Assembly (NCBI GenBank): GCA_023459915.1
Contig: JAEWSN010000020.1
Location: 1-35,519 of the forward strand
Direction: 5' to 3'
Length of the DNA: 35,519 bases
DNA from: Bacillota bacterium
GTDB taxonomy: Bacteria > Bacillota > Clostridia > DSM-8532
In this document: positions 17,885-25,093 of the stretch, piece after piece
Layout: each line of letters begins with the position of its first letter
How positions within the stretch are numbered: position 1 is the stretch's first letter
Position numbers and translations under genes: made by a program
The notes under the pieces: model-generated
What the model was told of the DNA's origin: nothing
Database searches by the model: none
The model's input: the letters and a program-made list of their open reading frames with translations, nothing else

Positions 17885-20260
17885 ATGGGAGAGGAATTTT
17901 TGCGCACACTCCAAGTCGTCTGCACAACGGCATCCGTTGTCATTCTGTTGACCGGTGTGCTGCTGGCGTTGCGGAAACGGCGGCAACAGCAGCCAGTCCG
18001 CGGCGCGGCCCCTGCCCTGCTGTTTTCCGCCGGTGTGTTCTGCGCCCTGTTTGTCGCCAGTGTGCCCCTGGCCATTTCCGAAGGCCATGATCTCGTGTCT
18101 GCCGCCATCGTCGCTGTCATCACCACGTTTCAGGCTGTCTTCTTCAACCGCGACTTCACCGGCATCAGCCGCCAAATTCTTGCCATCACAGGCAGCCACA
18201 CTTTGCTGACCAACCTGATGGTGCTGTATTTCGCCTTCCTGCACCTGGTCTCCCCGCTGCTGGTCATCGGGGTCATCCTGTCCCTGCTCAAGGACACCAC
18301 CTTTCGCCTGCGGGCGCTCTTCACACGCGGGAAGGACATTCATGCCTTCTCCACCCTCAACGAGCGAACCCTTGCGCTTGCGGAAGACATGGCGGGCACA
18401 CCCGGCCAACGCCGCATGATCATCTTCACGATCCCCTATTCACAGGCACGGGCGAACCGGCTTGAGTGGGTTGCCCGCGCGGAAACCATCCATGCCCTTT
18501 TTCTGCCTGTGGACATCACACTGTTGCGGGCAGCGCGCAAGGCACCCCTGCATCTGTATATGATGGACGACAACCCGGATCAGAATCTGGAACAAGCCAT
18601 CGCGCTGGTTGACCGGCACCGCCACCGCTGCAACACGGCGCTTTTCGTCCGGTCCGACCGCGCGGCGGACGAGTTGATCCTCGACTCCCTTGACAAGGGC
18701 GTGTTGCGGGTTCACCTTATCCATGAGCCGCTGATGGTGGTTCAGCGTGTGCTGGATCGCTACCCGCTTCTTCCCGAACCTGGCACGCAAGGCATTCATC
18801 TGCTGGTTGCCGGCTGCGGCAAGACCGGATACGAAATGCTCAAGGCAGCCTGCTGGTGCGGGCAGTTGCCAAACCAACCGCTTCATATCCAGGTGGTGGA
18901 CAGGGAGGCGGATCGCAGCCGTGATCGTTTTGCCTTCGAGTGTCCGGAGCTTCAGCTCCCCTCCCCGGACAGCAACCTGAGCGTTTCCTTCCTGCAGGCC
19001 GACATCGCCTCAAAAGCCTTCGCGGACTTGCTGGCGGGGTCTGACCCCATCACCCATGTATTTGTCGCGCTTGGTGATGACGAGCGCAATCTGTCCACCG
19101 CGGTGACCATCCGCAGACTGCTGGCCCGACAGGCCGTGCTGTCCCCAGATCCGCATGGGCCGCGCGCGCCCGTCATCGTCGCGCACATGGAGAGCGAGAC
19201 CCGTGAAGCCATTGCCGAAACGCTGTCCGAACGGCGGGGTGGGCCGATGAACATTCACGCGTATGGATCCATCCGCGATCTGTACCGTCATGACAATCTG
19301 GTGGACAATCTGCTCGAACGGCTGGGGCTTGCGGTGCATCTGGCATACAGCGGATGCCTTGAAGCCTCCGATGACGCGTCGCGGACAGATCAGGACAAGG
19401 CGACACTGGCCTATTGGCAGCAGGCCTATGAACACAAATCCTCCCTGGCCACCGCACTGCACCTCAAGTACAAAATGTACGCCCTGCTGGGGCACCTGCC
19501 CGGCATGGACTGGGCAAACGCGCCCACCGCGGACATGGTGGCGCGCTATGAGAAGGCGCTGAAGGATTCTGACTCCTTTGGGCAACAGCTGCAGCTTGAG
19601 CATGCGCGCTGGAACGCGTATGTCCGTACGGAAGGTTACCGGGTGGCCGACGCGCACGCCACCGCGCGTTATCTGAAGGAAGTGGGGCATCACAAGCACG
19701 ATTTGGCCAGGCTTCATCCCTGTCTGGTCCCATGGGAAGACCTGTCAGAAGTCTCCGAATTCGTCAACCGGCTCCAGCTCGAAACCGGCATTGGTGGTTC
19801 CCATAAGGATTTCGCCAGACAGGACGAACAGATTGTCCGCATTGGGCCTGCCATGCTTCGAGTCGCCCTGGACGGGGTCAGACCCCTCCAAGCCATGGGC
19901 GCGCGAAAAGAGCGGAAACGCCGCGTGAAGCCAGACGCTGCCCTCCCTGACCGCACGCAAGCGGCAACCCCGCCGACGTATCAACCCAGTCCTGTTTCCA
20001 CCACAGACACCATGCTGTCTCCGGATATCGTCGCGCTGGCGGAAACTCTGGCCCGCAACACGCACGAAGTCTGGTCCCAGGGCCGCATGGCCGAAGGCTG
20101 GCAATACGGTCCCGTGCGTGATGACCAGCTGAAAACACATCCGGGGCTGGTGCCGTACGACGTGCTGTCGGAGTCTGAAAAGGATTACGACCGGCAGACT
20201 TCCATGGAAACCCTCCGGCACATCACCTCACTGGGCTTTGAGATTTCGCGCAAGGCTTGA
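17885..20260 (+). CDS. Four-TM protein with RCK/TrkA-N-like domains and C-terminal RyR domain
   Basis: The protein has 791 residues; the ATG follows GGAGG. About four transmembrane helices lie in residues 9-136. A first Rossmann-like region (about 150-290) follows, with FSTLNERTLALAEDM and a DDNPDQNLEQAI segment. A TrkA-N-like domain (about 304-460) has the loop VAGCGKTGYE and an acidic VVDRE strand end, then FVALGDDERN, as in RCK ligand domains. Residues 568-625 resemble a RyR domain in degraded form (LEHARWNAYVRTEGYR, then HPCLVPWEDLSE). Residues 712-790 are a full RyR domain (HEVW, GWQYGPVRDD, HPGLVPYDVLSESEKDYDR). RyR domains were named from ryanodine receptors and occur in some bacterial proteins. 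It may be a nucleotide- or ligand-gated ion conductance or membrane sensor. No selectivity filter was recognised, so channel activity is unproven. Confidence 0.8.
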   Translation: MGEEFLRTLQVVCTTASVVILLTGVLLALRKRRQQQPVRGAAPALLFSAGVFCALFVASVPLAISEGHDLVSAAIVAVITTFQAVFFNRDFTGISRQILAITGSHTLLTNLMVLYFAFLHLVSPLLVIGVILSLLKDTTFRLRALFTRGKDIHAFSTLNERTLALAEDMAGTPGQRRMIIFTIPYSQARANRLEWVARAETIHALFLPVDITLLRAARKAPLHLYMMDDNPDQNLEQAIALVDRHRHRCNTALFVRSDRAADELILDSLDKGVLRVHLIHEPLMVVQRVLDRYPLLPEPGTQGIHLLVAGCGKTGYEMLKAACWCGQLPNQPLHIQVVDREADRSRDRFAFECPELQLPSPDSNLSVSFLQADIASKAFADLLAGSDPITHVFVALGDDERNLSTAVTIRRLLARQAVLSPDPHGPRAPVIVAHMESETREAIAETLSERRGGPMNIHAYGSIRDLYRHDNLVDNLLERLGLAVHLAYSGCLEASDDASRTDQDKATLAYWQQAYEHKSSLATALHLKYKMYALLGHLPGMDWANAPTADMVARYEKALKDSDSFGQQLQLEHARWNAYVRTEGYRVADAHATARYLKEVGHHKHDLARLHPCLVPWEDLSEVSEFVNRLQLETGIGGSHKDFARQDEQIVRIGPAMLRVALDGVRPLQAMGARKERKRRVKPDAALPDRTQAATPPTYQPSPVSTTDTMLSPDIVALAETLARNTHEVWSQGRMAEGWQYGPVRDDQLKTHPGLVPYDVLSESEKDYDRQTSMETLRHITSLGFEISRKA

Positions 20261-20285
20261 GTTTACGGGGCTGCGATATCTCGCT

Positions 20286-20337
20286 GCACCTTGATCCCGC
20301 CGGGCTGAGATACCACGATGTACCTTGATCCCACCGG
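20286..20337. repeat. Two-copy direct repeat (34-bp period) after the RyR gene
   Basis: GCACCTTGATCCCGCCGG at 20286-20303 recurs as GTACCTTGATCCCACCGG at 20320-20337, two mismatches in 18. The sequence between the cores is only loosely alike. It lies in the 104-bp gap between the RyR gene and the URO-D-like remnant and has no evident function. Confidence 0.6.
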
Positions 20338-20364
20338 ACCGCGGCCTCTCCCCAAGCCAATGGC

Positions 20365-20817
20365 TCACCCGCCATACGCGCGGTCAATCTCTTCCCGGGC
20401 AATGCGGGTCCATTCAGTGAACCGTTCCGGTCTGTGCTGGCAGGTGTGCGTGTCCTTGAGGATCATTTCCAACACGCACCGGTTTCGCCTGGCGGCTTCC
20501 ACGGTTTCCCGGATTTCCCTGCGGATGACCTCCCCGTCAAAATCTCCGACCAGGTGGGATGGCTGCGGCTTGCGGGAACAGATGTACCGATTTCCAAGCT
20601 TTTCGGCGCAGGCCGCCACCTGTGCCCAAGGCGAAATGGAAATGCGGCGCAGGTTGGGGATCCTGAAGACATTGTCGAGCTTGCGCGTGAGATCCTCGCA
20701 GCACCCGTACCCGTTCAATCCGAAGGGCTCGAGCACCCGGCGCTCGTACTGCATCAGGAATTCCTCGTGCATGTCCGGCGAAGTGGGCGCCATCTCCTGT
20801 GATTCGGCGGACGCCCA
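20365..20817 (-). pseudogene. C-terminal remnant of a URO-D-like (uroporphyrinogen decarboxylase-family) protein
   Basis: Reading leftward, about 150 codons encode a recognisable C-terminal part of the URO-D/cobalamin-methyltransferase-like superfamily. It has WASAESQEMAPTSPDMHEEF, then a GLNGYGCCEDL motif, an NLRRISISPWA strand and a LEMILKDTHTC strand, ending AYGG with TGA at 20365. There is no N-terminal barrel half. Homology stops at about 20817, where the opposite-strand AraC-type remnant begins. The frame stays open further to an ATG at 21084, but that part is antisense to the AraC remnant and has no coding character. The piece is therefore read as a truncated, non-functional gene. Confidence 0.7.
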
Positions 20818-21335
20818 GATGATTTCACCTATGCCGGGCAGGCCATTCAGCAAGGTGTCAGTGACTACATCCAAAAACCGGTGGATGAAAAAGAACTGGA
20901 AGCCGCGCTTGCGCGGGTGATCGCGAGTCTGGACAACGAAAGCGATGCCATGCTGCCAGTGGCACCACAGTTTGCCTCGGAGGAAGCTTGTTCGGGGCAG
21001 GGAGATCCCATCGAGAAAGTGTGTCACCACATCAATCAGCATTATGAACAACCTCTGGCGCTGACAGACTTGGCGACATCGCACATCTGAATCCCACCTA
21101 TCTCTCCCAGCTGTTCCGGCAACGTGTTGGCATGCGATTATCCGAATACATCGAATCGGTGTGCATCACAAGAGCACAGGCACTGCTACGCACGACAAAT
21201 CGAAGTGTGCTTGACACAGCGGCATTGGTTGGTTATCGGGACGCAAACTATTTCAGCAAGGTGTTTCGCAAAAACATCGGCGTCTCCCCTTCGCAATTCC
21301 AGCGCGAAACGCGTGCCGAACGGCAGTCCGATTAA
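20818..21335 (+). pseudogene. Truncated and frameshifted YesN-type response regulator (receiver + AraC HTH)
   Basis: From 20818 the plus strand encodes the last part of a CheY-like receiver: DDFTYAGQAIQQGVSDYI, then QKP with the conserved Lys. A linker and the first AraC helix follow (PIEKVCHHINQHYEQPLALTDLA). A stop at 21088-21090 interrupts the HTH. The next frame continues it at once (AHLNPTYLSQLFRQRVGM, then RDANYFSKVFRKNIGVSPSQF) to TAA at 21333-21335. A loss of one base near 21080 explains this. The receiver's N-terminal part, including the phospho-acceptor Asp, is missing at the junction with the URO-D remnant. The gene is dead on two counts: truncation and frameshift. Confidence 0.85.
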
Positions 21336-21366
21336 GGGTCAATGGGCGCGCGCATGTGAATGTACA

Positions 21367-21708
21367 TCAACCGATGGCCTCTTCTCCGGACTCTCCTGTT
21401 CGAATGCGATAGACCTGTTCTACCGGCATGACAAAGATTTTACCATCTCCAATGTTGCCGCTGCGGGCTGCACGGATGATGGCATCAATGGTCGGCTGTA
21501 CGAATGCGTCATTCACGACGATTTCAACACGAATTTTGGGCAACAGATTGACGGTTTTGATGCTGCCCCTGTAATTTTCAGTATACCCCTTCTGCTGACC
21601 GCAACCCTTGACCGGGCTGACCGTCATTTTATGAATTTCCGCGTCGAACAAGGTTGCTTTCACATTGTCCAGTGCTTCGGGGCGTATGATTGCGACAACC
21701 ATCTTCAT
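21367..21708 (-). CDS. glnK: PII nitrogen regulatory protein lacking Tyr51
   Basis: The protein has 113 residues from ATG 21708, which follows GGGAGGAATGGATTC; the frame is open upstream but without PII homology. The PII fold is clear: MKMVVAIIRPEALDNVK start, K40 and the T-loop, B-loop ARSGNIGDGKIF (about 81-92) and C-loop RIRTGE. PII trimers bind ATP/ADP and 2-oxoglutarate and control Amt transporters and nitrogen enzymes. T-loop residue 51, the Tyr uridylylated by GlnD in proteobacteria, is Lys here (YRGSIKTVN), so that modification is impossible; Tyr46 is kept. It is divergent from amt, so GlnK-like control of that transporter is likely. The name glnK rests on this linkage. Confidence 0.93.
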   Translation of the reverse strand: MKMVVAIIRPEALDNVKATLFDAEIHKMTVSPVKGCGQQKGYTENYRGSIKTVNLLPKIRVEIVVNDAFVQPTIDAIIRAARSGNIGDGKIFVMPVEQVYRIRTGESGEEAIG

Positions 21709-21814
21709 GAATCCATTCCTCCCTGTGCTCCGATTCGGAAAAGCCCGCAAAACAGGCGCTGACAGCATTGATCGGTCCGGTCCGGGTGCGTTCTGTGGTG
21801 AACTGCAAATCCCG

Positions 21815-21854
21815 ACAAACAGAAAACGCCCATACCGGATTTCCGGTAGGGGCG
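21815..21854 (-). terminator. Intrinsic terminator in the PII gene leader (attenuator-like)
   Basis: On the minus strand CGCCC and TACCGGA pair with TCCGGTA and GGGCG (12 pairs, one mismatch; plus-strand span 21827-21854). The stem is followed directly by TTTTCTGTTTGT. It lies about 36-75 nt downstream of the predicted start site and about 107 nt before the PII ATG, so it can end transcription before the gene. No minus-strand gene lies upstream that would need a terminator here. Confidence 0.7.
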
Positions 21855-21896
21855 CCTTCGCCGTTCCGATGCATCTGCACCGAATCACTGCCACCA

Positions 21897-21924
21897 ATCA
21901 TACGCCAAAAAGAGTAAATGTCAA
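21897..21924 (-). promoter_or_regulatory. Sigma-A-type promoter for the PII gene
   Basis: On the minus strand TTGACA (complement of 21919-21924), a 16-bp spacer, then TATGAT (complement of 21897-21902). The predicted leader is about 180 nt and contains the terminator at 21815-21854. Confidence 0.75.
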
Positions 21925-22026
21925 CAGTCACTTCCCCACCAACACATCATGCTGTTCATTGCGTTCATCGCGTGCACATCGATCCTTCCGGACGCGTCCA
22001 TGATGGAAAACGCGCCGCCATGCCCC

Positions 22027-22074
22027 TTGCGAAACACCATAAGGACATGATATGATTCACGCCGTGGTGAACTG
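22027..22074 (+). promoter_or_regulatory. Promoter for amt with inverted repeat at the start site
   Basis: TTGCGA (22027-22032), 18 bp, TATGAT (22051-22056). The inverted repeat TTCAC-gccgtg-GTGAA (22056-22071) covers the predicted start site, as an operator would, or forms the first hairpin of the leader. The 11-mer GTGGTGAACTG at 22064-22074 recurs at 21795-21805 in the PII leader. The stretch 21925-22026 shows nothing recognised. Confidence 0.55.
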
Positions 22075-22144
22075 ACGATTCCCTGAAAAACAAACCGGTG
22101 CGTTCAGAACCAAACAACCACATACGGGCACTTTTGTGGCAATG

Positions 22145-22189
22145 ACGCCGCAGACCTCCTTCAGGAGCGTCTGCGGCGTTTCTGATTTT
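22145..22189 (+). terminator. Intrinsic terminator in the amt leader (attenuator-like)
   Basis: A perfect 11-bp stem, ACGCCGCAGAC (22145-22155) with GTCTGCGGCGT (22169-22179), encloses a CTCC-ttca-GGAG tip and is followed by TTCTGATTTT. It lies about 80 nt after the predicted start site and about 52 nt before the amt ATG. No plus-strand gene is upstream except the AraC remnant about 800 bp away. Confidence 0.75.
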
Positions 22190-22240
22190 CCAGGACAATC
22201 AGCAGCGAAATGCGCCCGTAACCATGCGGAGGGAAACAAG

Positions 22241-23587
22241 ATGAAACGCACCCAGAAAATGATTGTCTCTTTCTTTGTCCTCGTTCTGTTGATGATGATT
22301 GCCGCACCCGCTGTGTTCGCGGCAGACGGCGCAACCCCGGAAACAAACGCCACTGCCATCTCCACCATATGGGTACTGTTGTCGGCCTTTCTTGTCTTTT
22401 TGATGCACGCCGGCTTTACCATGGTGGAAACCGGGTTCACACAGGCGAAAAACAGCGTCAACATCATCATGAAGAATTTCATGACCGTCTCCATCGGCAT
22501 CCTGATGTACTACTTCGTCGGGTATGCCTTCATGTTCGGGAATGACGCCTCCGGCATCATCGGTATCAGTGGCTTCCTGCTCGGCGGTGTCGGCTCCGAG
22601 GCCGCCGGACTTCCCACCTATGCGTTCTTCTTCTTTCAGGCGGTTTTTGCCGCCACCTGCGCCACCATCGTGTCCGGGGCCATGGCGGAGCGGACCAAGT
22701 TCATCACCTATCTCGTCTTCACCATCCTCATTTGCGGCTTCACCTATCCCATGATTGGCCACTGGATCTGGAGCGGGGACGGCTGGCTGGCAAAGCTTGG
22801 TTTCATTGATTTCGCAGGTTCCACCGTGGTCCATGCGGTGGGCGGCTTCTCCGCGCTGATCGGCGCATTTCTGGTCGGCCCACGGCTTGGCAAGTATGCC
22901 AAGGACGGAACAGCCAACATCATCCCGGCCCACAGTATTCCGCTGGGCGCACTGGGCGTGCTGCTGCTGTGGTTCGGCTGGTTCGGCTTCAACTGCGGCT
23001 CCACACTCGACGGCACGACGGACGCCATCGCCCGAATCGCGGTGACCACCGTGCTGGCCGGTGCCGCCGCGGCCGTTTCGTCCATGATCATCAGTTGGGT
23101 GAAGTATGGAAAGCCGGACGTCTCCCTGACCCTCAACGGCAATCTGGCCGGTCTGGTCGCCATTACCGCAGGTTGCGCTGTCGTGTCCCCGCTCGGTGCG
23201 ATTGTCATCGGCCTGCTGGCGGGCGGCATCATGATCTTTGCCGTTGAATTCTTTGACAAGCGTGTTCGCATTGACGATCCGGTCGGCGCCATTTCTGTCC
23301 ATGGTGTCAGCGGCACACTGGGTACCATCCTCGTCGGAGTGTTCGCCACGGACGGCGGCCTGCTTTATGGCGGCGGCTTCCGGATGATTGGTGTCCAAAC
23401 CTTGGGCGTTTTTTCCGCGGGACTCATGGCCATGGCACTGGCCGGTATCGTCTTCATTTCCCTGCGTGCCATCCTGGGCCTGCGCATCTCCGATCTGGAG
23501 CAGGTGGAAGGCCTGGACATCGGCGAACACGGCATGACAGCCTACGCACCGGAGCTGGAACGGCTTGATTCCTTTATGGAGGGATAA
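22241..23587 (+). CDS. amt: Ammonium transporter, Amt/MEP/Rh family
   Basis: The protein has 448 residues from ATG 22241, after GCGGAGGGAAACAAG; a frame-open ATG at 22136 would read through the leader terminator and is rejected. A cleavable signal (to about 28, APAVFAADG) precedes eleven transmembrane helices, the usual Amt topology. Pore signatures are visible: the first twin histidine in FAGSTVVHAVGG, the second in ISVHGVSGTLG, and GHWIWSGDGWL near the periplasmic mouth. The C-terminal tail has the conserved VEGLDIGEHGMTAY segment that PII proteins contact. It imports ammonium, probably gated by the divergent PII protein. It is followed after 37 bp by a PucR-family regulator. Confidence 0.97.
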   Translation: MKRTQKMIVSFFVLVLLMMIAAPAVFAADGATPETNATAISTIWVLLSAFLVFLMHAGFTMVETGFTQAKNSVNIIMKNFMTVSIGILMYYFVGYAFMFGNDASGIIGISGFLLGGVGSEAAGLPTYAFFFFQAVFAATCATIVSGAMAERTKFITYLVFTILICGFTYPMIGHWIWSGDGWLAKLGFIDFAGSTVVHAVGGFSALIGAFLVGPRLGKYAKDGTANIIPAHSIPLGALGVLLLWFGWFGFNCGSTLDGTTDAIARIAVTTVLAGAAAAVSSMIISWVKYGKPDVSLTLNGNLAGLVAITAGCAVVSPLGAIVIGLLAGGIMIFAVEFFDKRVRIDDPVGAISVHGVSGTLGTILVGVFATDGGLLYGGGFRMIGVQTLGVFSAGLMAMALAGIVFISLRAILGLRISDLEQVEGLDIGEHGMTAYAPELERLDSFMEG

Positions 23588-23624
23588 TCCGCTCATTTCC
23601 GGCATCAGTTGACAGGGGGAGCCT

Positions 23625-24779
23625 ATGGCCGTGACAGTAAAAACACTCTTCAACAACGGCGCCTATCTGTATCAGATGAAGCTGATCGCCGGACGGGAAG
23701 GCTTGGGCAATCTGGTGCACTGGGTGCACATCATCGAGGATGATGACGCGAGCGCGTTTCTGCATGGCGGAGAGCTTGTCTTCACGGCCGGCATTCTGAA
23801 CCGGCGACACGACTGGCTGTCCGGATTCGTTCATAAACTGCTTTCCGCCGGCGCCAGTGCCTTTGTTGTCAATCTTGGGCCGCATACCACCGAGATTCCG
23901 GCCGAAGTCTCCGCACTCTGTGACAAGGCTGGTCTTCCCTTGTTCACGATCCCCTGGGAAACACGGATGGTCGATATGACCCGTGATTTCTGCCAGCGAC
24001 TCATCCAGGCGGAACAGACCGAACAGTCCATCATGACCGCCATGAAAAACCTGCTGTTCCATGTGGGGGAGCAGGAGCCGCAGGTGTTGCTCATGGAACG
24101 TCATGGCTTCCAGCGCAACGCACAGTATTGCTTTGTATGCGTACAGCCCGACGAGCCAGGGGATCCGGAAGCGGTTCGGCTGGTGCTCAAAAACATCGCT
24201 GAACGCAAGGCACGGGAGATGGGTGGGTTGCATGTCAGCTTCACCTACCATGACGCGCGCGTGTTTCTCCTGTCGAATTTTCCTGATGACGACATCGACA
24301 GCTTTGTCATGCATTTCATGCAGGAGGCCGCGTACCGCCTGCCGACCCTGCACCTCCGCATGGGCCTCAGCCCGAACCTCCCCGGTCTGTGCGATCAAAT
24401 CGGCAACTTCGAAAAGGCGATGGCCGCATTGGATGCCGCGCGCAAGGGAAGAGAGTCTCTGGTTCGTTACGAACAGCTTGGCCTGCTGAAAATACTGTAC
24501 GCAGTCAAAGACAAATCCGTCCTCAAGCAATACCATACGGATGTGCTTGGCAGGCTGGACGCCTTCGATGCGGAAAACGGCGCCAGTCTTTGCGCTCTGT
24601 TGAAGGATTACCTCGCATTGGAAGGCAGCCTGCAAGCGGTGGCGGAAAAGCACTTCGTCCATCGGAACACGGTCACGAACGCGCTGCGACGGATCGAGAC
24701 CTTGACAGGCATTGACCCGTCATCCATCAACGGAAAAGTTGTGTTTTCACTGGCCTTGCGCGTCCGTGAGATATCCTGA
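23625..24779 (+). CDS. PucR-family transcriptional regulator
   Basis: The protein has 384 residues; the ATG follows AGGGGGAG. The N-terminal PucR domain (about 5-125) starts VKTLFNNGAYLYQMKLIAG and includes the VHWVHIIEDDDASAFLHGGE strand region. A middle CdaR/GGDEF-like domain (about 160-290) follows. The C-terminal HTH_30 (about 325-380) has the signature LEGSLQAVAEKHFVHRNTV followed by LRRIETLTGID. Family members activate purine, allantoin, gamma-aminobutyrate or similar nitrogen-source catabolism in response to metabolites. Its place just before the pyrimidine operon suggests it controls that operon, and possibly amt. No DNA site for it was identified. Confidence 0.92.
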   Translation: MAVTVKTLFNNGAYLYQMKLIAGREGLGNLVHWVHIIEDDDASAFLHGGELVFTAGILNRRHDWLSGFVHKLLSAGASAFVVNLGPHTTEIPAEVSALCDKAGLPLFTIPWETRMVDMTRDFCQRLIQAEQTEQSIMTAMKNLLFHVGEQEPQVLLMERHGFQRNAQYCFVCVQPDEPGDPEAVRLVLKNIAERKAREMGGLHVSFTYHDARVFLLSNFPDDDIDSFVMHFMQEAAYRLPTLHLRMGLSPNLPGLCDQIGNFEKAMAALDAARKGRESLVRYEQLGLLKILYAVKDKSVLKQYHTDVLGRLDAFDAENGASLCALLKDYLALEGSLQAVAEKHFVHRNTVTNALRRIETLTGIDPSSINGKVVFSLALRVREIS

Positions 24780-24910
24780 GTTTTGCAATAGCAATTTCGT
24801 GTTCTTGCACAAGTTACTTGTCTTCTCAATCATTATTGCCGATTATACGCCGTGTAAGCGGTTCTTTTTGCGTTTGTGCGCGAGCACAATGAAGCTTGTT
24901 ACTCTGTTTC

Positions 24911-24939
24911 TTGCATTTTTACCTTTTCGGGCATAGACT
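24911..24939 (+). promoter_or_regulatory. Possible promoter of the pyrimidine operon
   Basis: TTGCAT (24911-24916), 17 bp, TAGACT (24934-24939). Each box has two or more mismatches, so the site would be weak or activator-dependent, which suits PucR control. The upstream part of the gap (24780-24910) is AT-richer than its surroundings and holds no gene that could be recognised. Confidence 0.35.
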
Positions 24940-24959
24940 GAACCTATTGAAAAACCTGT

Positions 24960-24987
24960 CACCGGGGAACGGAAGCTTTCCCCGGTG
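24960..24987 (+). other. Strong hairpin in the operon leader
   Basis: CACCGGGGAA pairs with TTCCCCGGTG (10 bp) around an 8-nt loop. It is not followed by a T-run. With the terminator-like stem at 25040-25077 it could form a leader RNA switch. It matches no riboswitch class I can recall. Confidence 0.55.
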
Positions 24988-25039
24988 GCAGCACACAAAC
25001 AGCACAGCAACAGCACGGCAGAACAGAAACGGCAAGACG

Positions 25040-25077
25040 GCGAGGGCGCCCCAACAGGGTGACCCTCGCTGTTTTCA
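25040..25077 (+). terminator. Terminator-like hairpin before the aminotransferase gene
   Basis: GCGAGGG (25040-25046) pairs with CCCTCGC (25063-25069) around an inner CCC-aaca-GGG stem, followed by TGTTTTC. The T-run ends about 17 nt before the ATG at 25094, so this is inside the leader of the catabolic operon and would reduce read-through unless relieved. Confidence 0.55.
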
Positions 25078-25093
25078 TTCGGGAGAGGTGTGC

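Noticed and set aside
20818..21084. Upstream extension of the URO-D-like frame to an ATG at 21084
   Set aside because: This part is the reverse strand of the receiver/AraC remnant and has no URO-D homology.
22056..22071. Possible ANTAR-type hexaloop hairpin in the amt leader
   Set aside because: The stem with six-base loop is present, but the loop starts with G rather than A and no second matching hairpin was found.
24960..25077. Possible guanidine-II (mini-ykkC) riboswitch from the two hairpins
   Set aside because: The loops are not the ACGR tetraloops that define that class, and the genes are not guanidine-related.
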